From the NCBI GenBank assembly GCA_030590585.1, contig JAUUYD010000034.1:1-10990 (forward strand): a DNA stretch of 10,990 nucleotides, written 5' to 3'. The notes beneath the pieces were generated by a model. It ran no database searches, was not told where the DNA came from, and saw only the letters and a program-made list of their open reading frames with translations. Source of the DNA: Spirochaeta sp. (GTDB taxonomy: Bacteria; Spirochaetota; Spirochaetia; Spirochaetales_E; Spirochaetaceae_B). Within the stretch, counting starts at the first letter, position 1, and each line of letters opens with the position of its first letter. A program made the translations under genes and the position numbers. Of the stretch, positions 1 through 7,831 are shown one piece after another.

Positions 1-511
1 AGGTTCTACCGGAACTATGTCCATGAAATCATCAGCCAGCAAACGGTAAATATTGTTTCCGGTTACGGCAAAAACCTTCCCGGAACCGGGAACTACGATA
101 TCAATAATTTCCAAATGTATAGTCAGTCTGTTCGCATCCAGAAGAGTAGGCTGCTCCATCCTGTCATCAGGAAGATTGAACCTTACAAGTCCCGCAGTAG
201 TCCCCACCCAGAGAGTCTTTGAATCATTATCAAAATCAAGGGAAAGAATCTGTTCAGAAGGTAAATCCGGATAATTCTTCCTGTTAAACAGCAGGGATTG
301 TCCACTCTCATAACGAACCAGCCTTCCGGGAGTACCCACCCAGATAAAAACCCCTGTCATCTTCTGTAATACATGATACCGAAGGAATTGTCAGGGAAGA
401 AAAGTCTCTTTTCTCAATGTACAAGTCATCACCACTGAGTACGTGAGTAATCAGGCCGGAGAAAATGGTAAGAGCGGCAATTAACCGCCTACCGAACATA
501 TCAAAAATCAT
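1..511 (-). CDS. N-terminal part of a Reg_prop beta-propeller sensor protein, interrupted by an apparent frameshift
   Basis: The gene runs off the left edge, so only about 170 residues are visible. It starts at the ATG at 511. A hydrophobic signal-like segment (RRLIAALTIFSGLITHVLSG) suggests export to the periplasm. The reading frame then hits a stop near 308. Shifting by one base at the A5/C4 homopolymer pair (plus-strand 346-354) restores an open frame to position 1 and turns DDRGFYLGG into DDRGFIWVGTPGRLVRYE. This is the characteristic blade motif of two-component-regulator propeller repeats. A second blade (SKTLWVGTTAGLVRFNL, about 184-240) and a probable third (VFAVTGNNIYRLL) follow in the restored frame. 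Such propellers usually form the periplasmic sensor of hybrid histidine kinases or diguanylate cyclases, but the output domain lies outside the window. The frameshift may be a sequencing error, a real pseudogene or phase variation. No Shine-Dalgarno precedes the ATG, which lies 46 bp after gltD. Confidence 0.7.
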
Positions 512-523
512 GAATAGCTAACA

Positions 524-529
524 ATAATA
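524..529 (-). promoter_or_regulatory. Possible -10 element for the propeller sensor gene
   Basis: Read on the minus strand, TATTAT matches the sigma-70 -10 consensus at five of six bases and ends 12 nt before the ATG at 511. No convincing -35 is found 16-18 bp upstream. The gene could instead be read through from gltD, because no terminator is visible in the 46-bp gap. Weak evidence. Confidence 0.25.
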
Positions 530-557
530 GATAAACACCCATTCAGCCAGACATCTT

Positions 558-1982
558 TTATTTTCCCAACCATTCATGAACAAATCCGGCAGCAAGGCGG
601 CCATGGTTCATGGCTCTGACAACCAGAGAAGCTCCGGTATTGGCATCTCCTGCTGTAAAAATTCCGTCTACATTTGTTTGATAGTTTTCAGCCTTGATAT
701 TTCCTCTCGCATCGAGTTCAAGCTGGGGATCGGTGACAGCCCTGCCATGATCAACATGGACAAAACCCATGGCGAGAAGAACCAGATCAACATCCAGAGA
801 AAAATCACTATCATTTACAGCTTTCATAGTCGGCCTGCTGCCTTTTTTCCCGGGGAGCCATTCAATACGCCGGAAATTCCCTTTGCTCAACTTTCCGTCT
901 CTACCGCTAAAGGATAGTGTTTCAATATTCCAGTCCCGTTCACATCCCTCTCTGTGACTGGAGGTAGTACGTAATATCTGAGGCCATTCCGGCCAGGTTG
1001 GATTCCAGGGTTTATCCCAGATCATTGGTTTAGGCATAATTTCATATTGATATACCTCGGCTGCTCCCTGGCGCCTGGCTGTTCCGACACAATCAGAACC
1101 GGTATCACCTCCGCCAATGACAAGAACCCTCTTGCCCTCGGCAGTAATAAGATCTTCTTCAAAATGCTCTGAGGAAACACGCCGGTTGGACTGACTTAAA
1201 AAATCCATGGCATAATGAACACCGGAGAGTTCTCTCCCGGGGACAGGCAGGTCACGGGGTACACCCGCGCCCATGGTAAAAAGTATGGCATCAAACTTAT
1301 CCCGCAAATAACGAATTGAAAGATCTTCGCCTACCGTTACACCTGTCTCAAAAATGACTCCCTCGGCATTTAACTGTTCCAGGCGGCGATCGATAAGAGA
1401 TTTGGAAAGTTTGAAATCAGGGATTCCATAACGAAGTAAACCGCCAATCTTATGATCTTTCTCAAAGAGGGTTACAGAATGGCCGTATCTTCTCAACTGC
1501 TGTGATGCAGTCATTCCGGCTGGTCCTGAGCCGATAACGGCTACGGATTTGCCGGTTTCCATTCTGGGGGGACGCGGGATAATCCAGCCTTCCCTGAAAG
1601 CTTTTTCGATTATGGCCCGCTCGTTCTGTTTGATTGTAACCGGTGCATCATTTATGGAAAGAGTACAGGAAGTTTCACATGGTGCGGGACAGACCCTCCC
1701 TGTGAACTCGGGGAAATTGTTGGTAATTTCAAGCCTTTCAAAGGCCTCTTTCCACTGCCCCCTCCAGATTGCATCGTTCCATTCGGGAATCAGATTGATT
1801 ATCGGGCAGCCGATGTTGTGACAGAAAGGTGTGCCGCATTCCATGCAGCGTCCTGCCTGCTCCACAAGTTCTTCTACAGATTTATCGATAGTAACTTCGT
1901 CATAATCGTTCAAACGCTTGTCAATTTCCCTGTACTTGATATCCATTCTTTGAAAATCCAGGAATCCATTTGTTTTACCCAT
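558..1982 (-). CDS. gltD: Glutamate synthase (NADPH-type) small subunit, 474 aa
   Basis: This is the beta subunit of glutamate synthase. It oxidises NAD(P)H through FAD and passes electrons via Fe-S clusters to GltB, which reductively transfers glutamine amide nitrogen to 2-oxoglutarate to make glutamate in the cytoplasm. Visible features in order: an N-terminal cysteine-rich Fe-S region with C46, C49, C54 and C59 (CMECGTPFCHNIGCP) and C98, C102 and C106 (CPAPCETSC); an FAD-binding Rossmann motif GSGPAG at 151-156; an NAD(P)H-binding motif GGGDTGSDC at 290-298; and the C-terminal FAD contact GDANTG at 445-450. Length and order are typical of the family, and nothing is truncated. The start ATG overlaps the gltB stop by one base (TGATG). 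A strong Shine-Dalgarno lies inside the last gltB codons, so translation is probably coupled. The symbol is secure from the pairing with gltB. Confidence 0.97.
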   Translation of the reverse strand: MGKTNGFLDFQRMDIKYREIDKRLNDYDEVTIDKSVEELVEQAGRCMECGTPFCHNIGCPIINLIPEWNDAIWRGQWKEAFERLEITNNFPEFTGRVCPAPCETSCTLSINDAPVTIKQNERAIIEKAFREGWIIPRPPRMETGKSVAVIGSGPAGMTASQQLRRYGHSVTLFEKDHKIGGLLRYGIPDFKLSKSLIDRRLEQLNAEGVIFETGVTVGEDLSIRYLRDKFDAILFTMGAGVPRDLPVPGRELSGVHYAMDFLSQSNRRVSSEHFEEDLITAEGKRVLVIGGGDTGSDCVGTARRQGAAEVYQYEIMPKPMIWDKPWNPTWPEWPQILRTTSSHREGCERDWNIETLSFSGRDGKLSKGNFRRIEWLPGKKGSRPTMKAVNDSDFSLDVDLVLLAMGFVHVDHGRAVTDPQLELDARGNIKAENYQTNVDGIFTAGDANTGASLVVRAMNHGRLAAGFVHEWLGK

Positions 1983-4900
1983 CAGATAAAAACCTCCTCG
2001 GTAATTGCGGTGGTTTCCGTGTTCTGGGTTTCTCTCTCACGGATCTTTTCAAGGGCCTTCCGGTATTCAATAGGCATTATTTTTACAAACCGGGGAAGAC
2101 TCTCATCCCAGGATTCCAGTATCCTTTTACCTACCAGACTGTCGGTATACGCTGTGTGTCTTTCAATCAGGGTCTTCAATCTGACGATATCCGTCTTATC
2201 AACAACAGGTTCTATATCTACCATTTCAAGATTACAGCGTGTGTCAAAAAGCTGGTTTTCGTCATAGACATAAGCTAAGCCCCCGGACATTCCCGCTGCG
2301 AAATTAACCCCTGTGGGGCCGAGAATTACAGCAGTACCTCCGGTCATATATTCACAGCCGTGGTCTCCTACACCTTCAACAACGGCTGTGGCGCCTGAAT
2401 TCCTGACACAGAAGCGTTCACCGGCCATACCGTTAATAAAGGCTTCACCACCGGATGCACCGAAGAGGTTTACATTCCCCGTGATAATATTTCTAAAACC
2501 GGAGAAGGTGGATTCAAGAGGAGGCAGCAGAATCAGTCTGCCCCCGGAAAGACCCTTTCCAAAGTAATCATTTGATTCACCTGTCAGCTTAAAGGTGATT
2601 CCTCTGGTGATAAAAGCACCGAAGCTCTGTCCTGCTGAACCATCAAAATTCACAGTAATGGTGTCGTCAGGCAAACCGGCAGAACCATATTTTCTGGTAA
2701 CATTGTAGCTCAGAGTAGCACCGACGCTTCGGTTGCTATTCCTGATAGTTCTCGTAATGCTCACCTTTTTCCCTTTGTCGATGGCATCTTTACATGCTTC
2801 CACCAATTCAGGATCCAAAGAAAGACTAAAATCATGATCCTGCCTGGAGGTACAGCGCAATGGCTCACCATCCACCCTTTCGGGGGGCATTAGAAGCTTT
2901 GAGAAATCAAGTCCCATAGTTTTGTAATGGTTTAGCGCTTCATCAACTTCGAGCATATCAACTCGGCCTATCATATCATCAAGCTTCCGGAAGCCCAGTT
3001 CCGCCATGTACCCCCTGAGTTCCTCGGCAATAAATCGCATAAAGTTCATCAGATGCTCAGGCTTTCCGGGAAATCTTTTCCGGAGTTCAGGATTCTGCGT
3101 GGCAACACCCACAGGACAGGCATTGGTATGGCAGGCTCTCATCATGACACAACCCAGAGATACCAGTGCTGCTGAACCGAAACCGTATTCTTCGGCACCC
3201 AGCAAGGCGGCAACGGCTACATCCCGGCCGGTTTTGAGCTGACCATCAGTCTGAATCCTTATACGGCTGCGAAGTTTATTCATTACAAGAACCTGCTGAG
3301 TTTCGGCAAGACCGAGTTCCCACCATGTTCCGGCATATTTGATGGAACTCAAAGGCGAGGCACCAGTACCGCCGTCACCCCCTGAAATAAGCACCATATC
3401 AGCTTTACCCTTGGCCACTCCTGCCGCGATGGTACCAATTCCGGCTTCGGAAACAAGTTTCACTGAAACCCGGGCATCAGGATTGGCATTTTTCAAGTCG
3501 AAGATAAGCTGTGACAAATCCTCAATAGAATAAATATCATGATGCGGCGGCGGGCTGATCAGCATAACGCCGGCTGTGGTAAATCTCACATTTGCAATAT
3601 CCTGGTTTACTTTATGTCCGGGAAGCTGCCCGCCCTCCCCGGGCTTGGCGCCTTGAGCCATCTTAATCTGCAGTTCACTGCAGTTGGCCAGATATGCGGC
3701 ATTTACACCGAACCGCCCCGATGCAATCTGTTTGGTATGGCTCATCCGGTCATTTCCGTCAGAATCCGGAGTATACCTGGATTCATCCTCACCGCCCTCA
3801 CCCGAATTGCTTCGGGCTCCCAGGCTGTTCATGGCAATTGCGACAGTCTCATGAGCTTCCTGACTGATGGAACCATAGGACATGGCACCGCTTGTAAATC
3901 TTTTAACGATTTCGTCGACAGATTCCACCTCATCAAGGGCAACCGGATTTCCCTTCTTGAACTTGAAGAGTCCGCGAAGTGTATTCAGTCCTCGGGATCT
4001 GTCATTGATAATTTCGGAGTATTCCTTGAATTTCTCAAAATCTCCGTTTCGAACAGATTTCTGCATTGCAACAATGGCTTCGGCACTGAAAAGATGCCTA
4101 TCGGAATTTACCCGGGAGGAATAGAATCCGCCGGATGAAAGCCGAAGGCTGTAAACATCATCCATTGCCCATGCTTCATAATGCCGTTTTCGTACATCCT
4201 GTTCCAATGCCTGCATGGAGATACCACCAATAAGGCTTGCCGTACCGGTAAAATACTCATCAACCAGAGAATCCGACAGGCCGACAGCTTCAAAAATCTG
4301 AGCACCCCGGTAACTCCTCAAGGTGGAGATACCCATTTTGGACATTACCTTGAGAAGGCCTTTTTTCACCGCGGTGATGTAATGCTCCATGGCATGCTGA
4401 AGGGACAGATCAGAAGGAAGAAATCCCCGGTCACGAATCTCCGAGAGAGACTCAAATACAAGATATGGGTTAATTCCGCTGCATCCGTATCCTATCAAAG
4501 TTGCAAAATGCTGAACTTCCCGGACTTCGCCCGACTCAAGGAGAAGACCGGTAAGATGGCGTTTACCCACCCTGATCAGGTGATGATGTACACCGGAAAC
4601 AGCCAGTAATGCCGGTATGGCCAGATGCTTCTTGTCAACTCCACGGTCTGAGAGAATAACAATTGAAGCTCCCCCGTCTATTCTCTGTTCAACAGCAAGA
4701 CAGATTTCTTTGAGAACTTCTTTCATACAGCCGGATTTCCCTTCAGCAGGAAATATCAGGCTTACAGTATCAACTTTGAAACCTTCATGATCCACTTCCC
4801 GAAGGTATTTGATATCATCATTGGTAAGAACAGGATGGGCCAGCTTCAGCTGCCTGCAATGCGCGGGAGTTTCACTGAGGAGGTTTCGTTCCTTACCAAT

Positions 4901-6508
4901 AAAACTCAACAGAGACATCACCAGGTGTTCCCGGTAGGGATCGATAGGAGGATTCGTCACCTGGGCAAAATGCTGCCTGAAATAATCGTATAGAAGAACC
5001 GGTTTCTCTGAGAGAACCGATAAGGGACTGTCGTTTCCCATTGAACCTATGGGTTCCTGACCATTCGTTGCCATGGGAACAATAATTTTTCGGATATCCT
5101 CATAGGAATAACCGAAGATTCTCATTGTAAGCCGAAGGGTTTCAGGATCGTATTTGGCATCACGGGGAGCCTGCAGCAAACCAGTCAGCTCAATTTTCTC
5201 TTCACTGAGCCAGCGCCTGTAGGGACTCTGCCGGCAGATATGACTTTTAACCTCATTATCACGAACAATTCGCTTAATTTTTGTGTCAATGACAAATATT
5301 TTTCCCGGTGAAAGACGCCCTTTCTCAAGAACATTTTTCGGTTCCACATCTATTACCCCGGTTTCCGATGCCATAATAGCCAAACCATCTTTGGTTACCG
5401 TATATCGACCCGGTCTCAGTCCGTTCCGGTCCAAGGTTGCCCCGATACGGGTACCATCCGTAAAGGCTATGGCTGCCGGCCCGTCCCAGGGCTCCATTAC
5501 AGCGGCATGGAACTCATAAAAAGCTCTTTTATCTTCAGACATGTGATACTTGTTACCGAAAGCTTCAGGTATCATCATCATTGTGGCATGTTCCATTTCT
5601 CTGCCTGATTGAGTCAGAAGTTCAAAAACATTGTCGAATACAGCCGAATCACTGCCTTTGGATTCGGCAATGGGAAAGAGTTTCTTCAAATCGTCGCCAA
5701 ACAGATCAGAAGACAGGCTGGTTTCTCTGGCATGCATGGTATTTAAATTACGTCGGAGGGTATTTATCTCACCATTGTGTGCAATGTAGCGAAAGGGTTG
5801 AGCAAGCGGCCATGAAGGAAAAGTATTTGTACTGTAACGCTGATGTACCAGTGCCATAGCACTCACAACATCCTCATCAAGAAGATCCGGGTAAAAGGTG
5901 AGAAACTGAGGAGCGACAAACATCCCTTTATAGACTATTGTCCGGGAGGATAGTGAAGAAATATAATAATCTTCAATCTCATAGCCCCTGTCTATTCCTC
6001 CGTTTTCCAGGCATTTTCTCAAGACAAAAAGGGATCGTTCCAGCTCATCACCCTTCCGGTTCTTTTTAAAAACAAAAAACTGCCGTATGTAGGGCATCAC
6101 CCTTCTGGCCAGATCTCCCAGACATTCAATATCCACCGGAACATCCCGCCAACCGAGGAAATCCCAGCCCTCTTCCCTGCAGATTTTTTCCGTCATGATA
6201 CAGGCATCAGATCGAAGCTTTTCATTAATCGGAAGAAAAAGCATTCCGGTCCCGTATTTCCCTTCAGGCGGGAGATTGAATTCTGTTACCTTTTTAAAAA
6301 ACTTATGAGGAATCTGAAACAGCATCCCGGCACCATCACCGGTTTTCTGATCTCCGCCAACGGCTCCGCGGTGTTCCAGATTGCAAAGAATCTCCACACC
6401 CTTTTCAATAATATCGTGGGTCTTTCCACCGTCAATACGGACAATAAATCCGACTCCACAGGCATCATGCTCGAAAGCAGGGTCATAGAGACCCCGGGCC
6501 TTCATCAT
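1982..6508 (-). CDS. gltB: Glutamate synthase (NADPH-type) large subunit, 1508 aa
   Basis: This is the alpha subunit of glutamate synthase. It hydrolyses glutamine in an N-terminal class II amidotransferase domain, channels ammonia to a central FMN/Fe-S site and aminates 2-oxoglutarate to glutamate. The open frame extends upstream to 6571. I choose the ATG at 6508 because AAAGGAG lies 6 nt before it, and because this start gives a short propeptide before the catalytic N-terminal cysteine: C17 in FEHDACGVGF is exposed by propeptide cleavage in this family. Further landmarks are the glutaminase AHNGEIN motif near residues 243-249, the FMN-site sequence GGDGGTGASPLSS near 1040, and the 3Fe-4S cysteines C1120, C1126 and C1131 (CX5CX4C). 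A glycine-rich C-terminal beta-helix domain follows (GNVNLFGASGGEAFINGMAG and onward). Full length, with no missing key residue. It is preceded by its own promoter and followed directly by gltD. Confidence 0.97.
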   Translation of the reverse strand: MMKARGLYDPAFEHDACGVGFIVRIDGGKTHDIIEKGVEILCNLEHRGAVGGDQKTGDGAGMLFQIPHKFFKKVTEFNLPPEGKYGTGMLFLPINEKLRSDACIMTEKICREEGWDFLGWRDVPVDIECLGDLARRVMPYIRQFFVFKKNRKGDELERSLFVLRKCLENGGIDRGYEIEDYYISSLSSRTIVYKGMFVAPQFLTFYPDLLDEDVVSAMALVHQRYSTNTFPSWPLAQPFRYIAHNGEINTLRRNLNTMHARETSLSSDLFGDDLKKLFPIAESKGSDSAVFDNVFELLTQSGREMEHATMMMIPEAFGNKYHMSEDKRAFYEFHAAVMEPWDGPAAIAFTDGTRIGATLDRNGLRPGRYTVTKDGLAIMASETGVIDVEPKNVLEKGRLSPGKIFVIDTKIKRIVRDNEVKSHICRQSPYRRWLSEEKIELTGLLQAPRDAKYDPETLRLTMRIFGYSYEDIRKIIVPMATNGQEPIGSMGNDSPLSVLSEKPVLLYDYFRQHFAQVTNPPIDPYREHLVMSLLSFIGKERNLLSETPAHCRQLKLAHPVLTNDDIKYLREVDHEGFKVDTVSLIFPAEGKSGCMKEVLKEICLAVEQRIDGGASIVILSDRGVDKKHLAIPALLAVSGVHHHLIRVGKRHLTGLLLESGEVREVQHFATLIGYGCSGINPYLVFESLSEIRDRGFLPSDLSLQHAMEHYITAVKKGLLKVMSKMGISTLRSYRGAQIFEAVGLSDSLVDEYFTGTASLIGGISMQALEQDVRKRHYEAWAMDDVYSLRLSSGGFYSSRVNSDRHLFSAEAIVAMQKSVRNGDFEKFKEYSEIINDRSRGLNTLRGLFKFKKGNPVALDEVESVDEIVKRFTSGAMSYGSISQEAHETVAIAMNSLGARSNSGEGGEDESRYTPDSDGNDRMSHTKQIASGRFGVNAAYLANCSELQIKMAQGAKPGEGGQLPGHKVNQDIANVRFTTAGVMLISPPPHHDIYSIEDLSQLIFDLKNANPDARVSVKLVSEAGIGTIAAGVAKGKADMVLISGGDGGTGASPLSSIKYAGTWWELGLAETQQVLVMNKLRSRIRIQTDGQLKTGRDVAVAALLGAEEYGFGSAALVSLGCVMMRACHTNACPVGVATQNPELRKRFPGKPEHLMNFMRFIAEELRGYMAELGFRKLDDMIGRVDMLEVDEALNHYKTMGLDFSKLLMPPERVDGEPLRCTSRQDHDFSLSLDPELVEACKDAIDKGKKVSITRTIRNSNRSVGATLSYNVTRKYGSAGLPDDTITVNFDGSAGQSFGAFITRGITFKLTGESNDYFGKGLSGGRLILLPPLESTFSGFRNIITGNVNLFGASGGEAFINGMAGERFCVRNSGATAVVEGVGDHGCEYMTGGTAVILGPTGVNFAAGMSGGLAYVYDENQLFDTRCNLEMVDIEPVVDKTDIVRLKTLIERHTAYTDSLVGKRILESWDESLPRFVKIMPIEYRKALEKIRERETQNTETTAITEEVFI
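1993..1999 (-). promoter_or_regulatory. Ribosome binding site of gltD inside the end of gltB
   Basis: On the minus strand GAGGAGG lies 10 nt before the gltD ATG. The same bases encode part of the last GltB residues (Glu-Glu-Val-Phe-Ile-stop). With the TGATG stop/start overlap, this fixes the gltD start and points to coupled translation of the two subunits. Confidence 0.85.
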
Positions 6509-6514
6509 AGAGTT

Positions 6515-6521
6515 CTCCTTT
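6515..6521 (-). promoter_or_regulatory. Ribosome binding site deciding the gltB start
   Basis: On the minus strand AAAGGAG ends 6 nt before the ATG at 6508; a second in-frame ATG follows immediately. No Shine-Dalgarno precedes the longer open-frame start at 6571, and that start would sit on the -35 hexamer. Confidence 0.85.
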
Positions 6522-6523
6522 AC

Positions 6524-6537
6524 GGCAACTAATTGCC
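6524..6537 (-). promoter_or_regulatory. Inverted repeat at the gltB transcription start (candidate operator)
   Basis: Arms GGCAA and TTGCC are perfectly complementary around 4 bases. The repeat is centred about 5 nt downstream of the start predicted from the gltB -10, where a bound repressor would block initiation. Its 14-bp length and G/A-rich half-sites are reminiscent of, but not identical to, the GGAA-N6-TTCC operator known for NrpR of Methanococcus maripaludis. A short RNA hairpin is another reading. Confidence 0.4.
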
Positions 6538-6541
6538 ACAA

Positions 6542-6571
6542 AGAATATGAGAATCGCAACCATTCTGTCAA
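6542..6571 (-). promoter_or_regulatory. Sigma-70-type promoter of gltBD
   Basis: On the minus strand a perfect -35 TTGACA (6566-6571) is followed by an 18-bp spacer and a -10 TATTCT (6542-6547). Transcription would start near 6535, leaving a leader of about 27 nt that contains the Shine-Dalgarno. The promoter lies in the 93-bp gap after the SH3 lipoprotein gene and has an inverted repeat on each side. No terminator for the upstream gene is seen, so readthrough may add to expression. Confidence 0.7.
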
Positions 6572-6582
6572 GAAGCCGCATA

Positions 6583-6603
6583 AATCGGGAAATATTGCCG
6601 ATT
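6583..6603 (-). promoter_or_regulatory. Inverted repeat upstream of the gltB -35 (candidate regulator site)
   Basis: Arms AATCGG and CCGATT are perfectly complementary over 6 bp with 9 bases between them, and two more inner pairs match. The repeat is centred about 58 bp upstream of the predicted gltB start, a position typical of activator sites, and it overlaps the stop codon of the upstream lipoprotein gene. The binding protein is unknown; the nearby NrpR-like regulator is one candidate. Confidence 0.35.
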
Positions 6604-7804
6604 AAAGGGTGATGGAAGTAATAAATAAACGGAGATTCTCCAGTCCTGCAACCGGGTTTCCCACCGCCCCCCAATATCGGCCCGCAGGCATTTTTTCATC
6701 AAGCTGAAAATCTGCAGACCAGAAACCTGAAGAATCTGTTTTCAATTGAACCGCAACAACGGGCTGCAGCAGTATTTTACCTTCCCGGTACTCATCACTC
6801 TCATGATATAGAACCACCTGGAGCATCCCGGAACCGGAACTGCTGATGCCAAAAGCATGAACCGTATCATTTCTCAAATAATGACTTCGCGGAGAATCTC
6901 TTAAAGGGTTCGGATCCGGATTGGTAACAAAACTGATTTCAGCTGGTGAAATATCTATTTTACCGACGGCAACAGGCCAATTGTTATCATCAAGAAAAGC
7001 ATAAATCTCCCACGAACCCTCAGGAAGGGAAGCCAGCCTGTAAAAAGGTATCAGCAGAGCATCTAATGAATGTGATAATGAGGACTCGGACAAGAGGCGG
7101 TAATCACCGCTGGTGTAACTACGCTCATAGCGTGTGGAACCTGATGCTTCGGCAACGATATGTAAATGGGTGTCGTCATTTCCAACAGAAAAAGTCCGGA
7201 TTTCCGAGTCCGAAGATTCCGAAAAAGGAATTATCAGATTCTCATGAAAAGGATCGTAACTGATTACCCCCTCTGTCAGATTACCGGCCTGAAGCTCATC
7301 CTCCAAACCGAAAACGGGAAGGAGAATCTCCGGGAATATTTGCGGGTTGAGTACTGTTAAACCGGGATCAGCTCCAGCCGAAGCGTTTCCCGTACCATCT
7401 GCCCCATCCCCGTCTGAAGGCGGTAACAATCCCGGATCCGATGCGACGGAATCCGGTGAAATTTCACCAAAATCCAGAAAACCGCCATATGTCCATCCGG
7501 AATACCCATCGGCTCTGACAAAAAACCATGAAGAATCCTCACCGGCAATAACCTGGGTCCATTCGGATCTGGATTCCACAATAACACGGTTCCCTGTCAT
7601 CAGATGACCTATTATCTCGGCATCAAGATATGGTGAAACTCTCACCCTCAAGGAATCAGCGATTACTTCAGCAAAAACCTTCTCAGGAACTGCAGCCGCT
7701 GGTTCCTGTACCTGTTCAATAGTGGCAACCTCAGTTCCCCGGCTGCAGGAAACCACTATGAAAAGTGAGATAATTACCAGATATGACAGTACTGGTTTTA
7801 CCAT
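6602..7804 (-). CDS. Putative lipoprotein with bacterial SH3 domain, 400 aa
   Basis: The N-terminus is a lipoprotein signal peptide: M-V-K-P, a hydrophobic stretch to about residue 18, then VVSC with C20 as the predicted lipidated cysteine. The protein should therefore be envelope-anchored. Residues about 44-112 form a bacterial SH3-type domain (SLRVRVSPYLDAEIIGHL, then W82, W93 and a closing SGWTYGGFL). Such domains often bind peptidoglycan or mediate protein contacts. A Gly/Asp/Ala-rich linker (about 125-147) leads to roughly 250 residues that I do not recognise, rich in predicted beta strands, with patterns such as LPEGSWEIYAFLDD and MPAGRYWGAVGNP that suggest one or two Ig-like folds. No catalytic motif is seen. 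It starts 20 bp after pyrG with AAAGGAG upstream, so it is probably cotranscribed with pyrG. A link to nucleotide or nitrogen metabolism is not evident from its sequence. Confidence 0.85.
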   Translation of the reverse strand: MVKPVLSYLVIISLFIVVSCSRGTEVATIEQVQEPAAAVPEKVFAEVIADSLRVRVSPYLDAEIIGHLMTGNRVIVESRSEWTQVIAGEDSSWFFVRADGYSGWTYGGFLDFGEISPDSVASDPGLLPPSDGDGADGTGNASAGADPGLTVLNPQIFPEILLPVFGLEDELQAGNLTEGVISYDPFHENLIIPFSESSDSEIRTFSVGNDDTHLHIVAEASGSTRYERSYTSGDYRLLSESSLSHSLDALLIPFYRLASLPEGSWEIYAFLDDNNWPVAVGKIDISPAEISFVTNPDPNPLRDSPRSHYLRNDTVHAFGISSSGSGMLQVVLYHESDEYREGKILLQPVVAVQLKTDSSGFWSADFQLDEKMPAGRYWGAVGNPVAGLENLRLFITSITL

Positions 7805-7806
7805 AA

Positions 7807-7813
7807 CTCCTTT
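7807..7813 (-). promoter_or_regulatory. Ribosome binding site of the SH3 lipoprotein gene, unusually close
   Basis: AAAGGAG on the minus strand ends only 2 nt before the ATG at 7804, tighter than the 6-10 nt seen for gltB and gltD. No better in-frame start exists downstream before the signal peptide core, so this start is kept. Initiation may be inefficient or depend on coupling to pyrG. Confidence 0.6.
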
Positions 7814-7815
7814 AT

Positions 7816-7831
7816 CAGCTGTGCTCAGCTG
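7816..7831 (-). repeat. Perfect small hairpin at the pyrG stop codon
   Basis: CAGCTG, AGCA, CAGCTG gives a 6-bp stem with a 4-nt loop. It includes the pyrG TGA stop and ends 2 nt before the next Shine-Dalgarno. No U tract follows, so it is not a classical terminator. It might affect translation re-initiation or be chance. Confidence 0.4.

Noticed and set aside
512..557. Terminator after gltD
   Set aside because: The 46-bp gap has no stem followed by a T run; the downstream gene may be read through.
1818..2267. 149-codon plus-strand open frame across the gltB/gltD junction
   Set aside because: Antisense shadow of two conserved genes, with no family resemblance.
3539..4138. 199-codon plus-strand open frame inside gltB
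   Set aside because: It lies wholly antisense to the strongly supported gltB coding sequence and shows no recognisable domain or ribosome binding site.
6509..6571. Longer gltB start at 6571 adding 21 residues
   Set aside because: The extension has no Shine-Dalgarno, overlaps the -35 and -10 elements, and would lengthen the propeptide before the catalytic cysteine; the ATG at 6508 has a good ribosome binding site.
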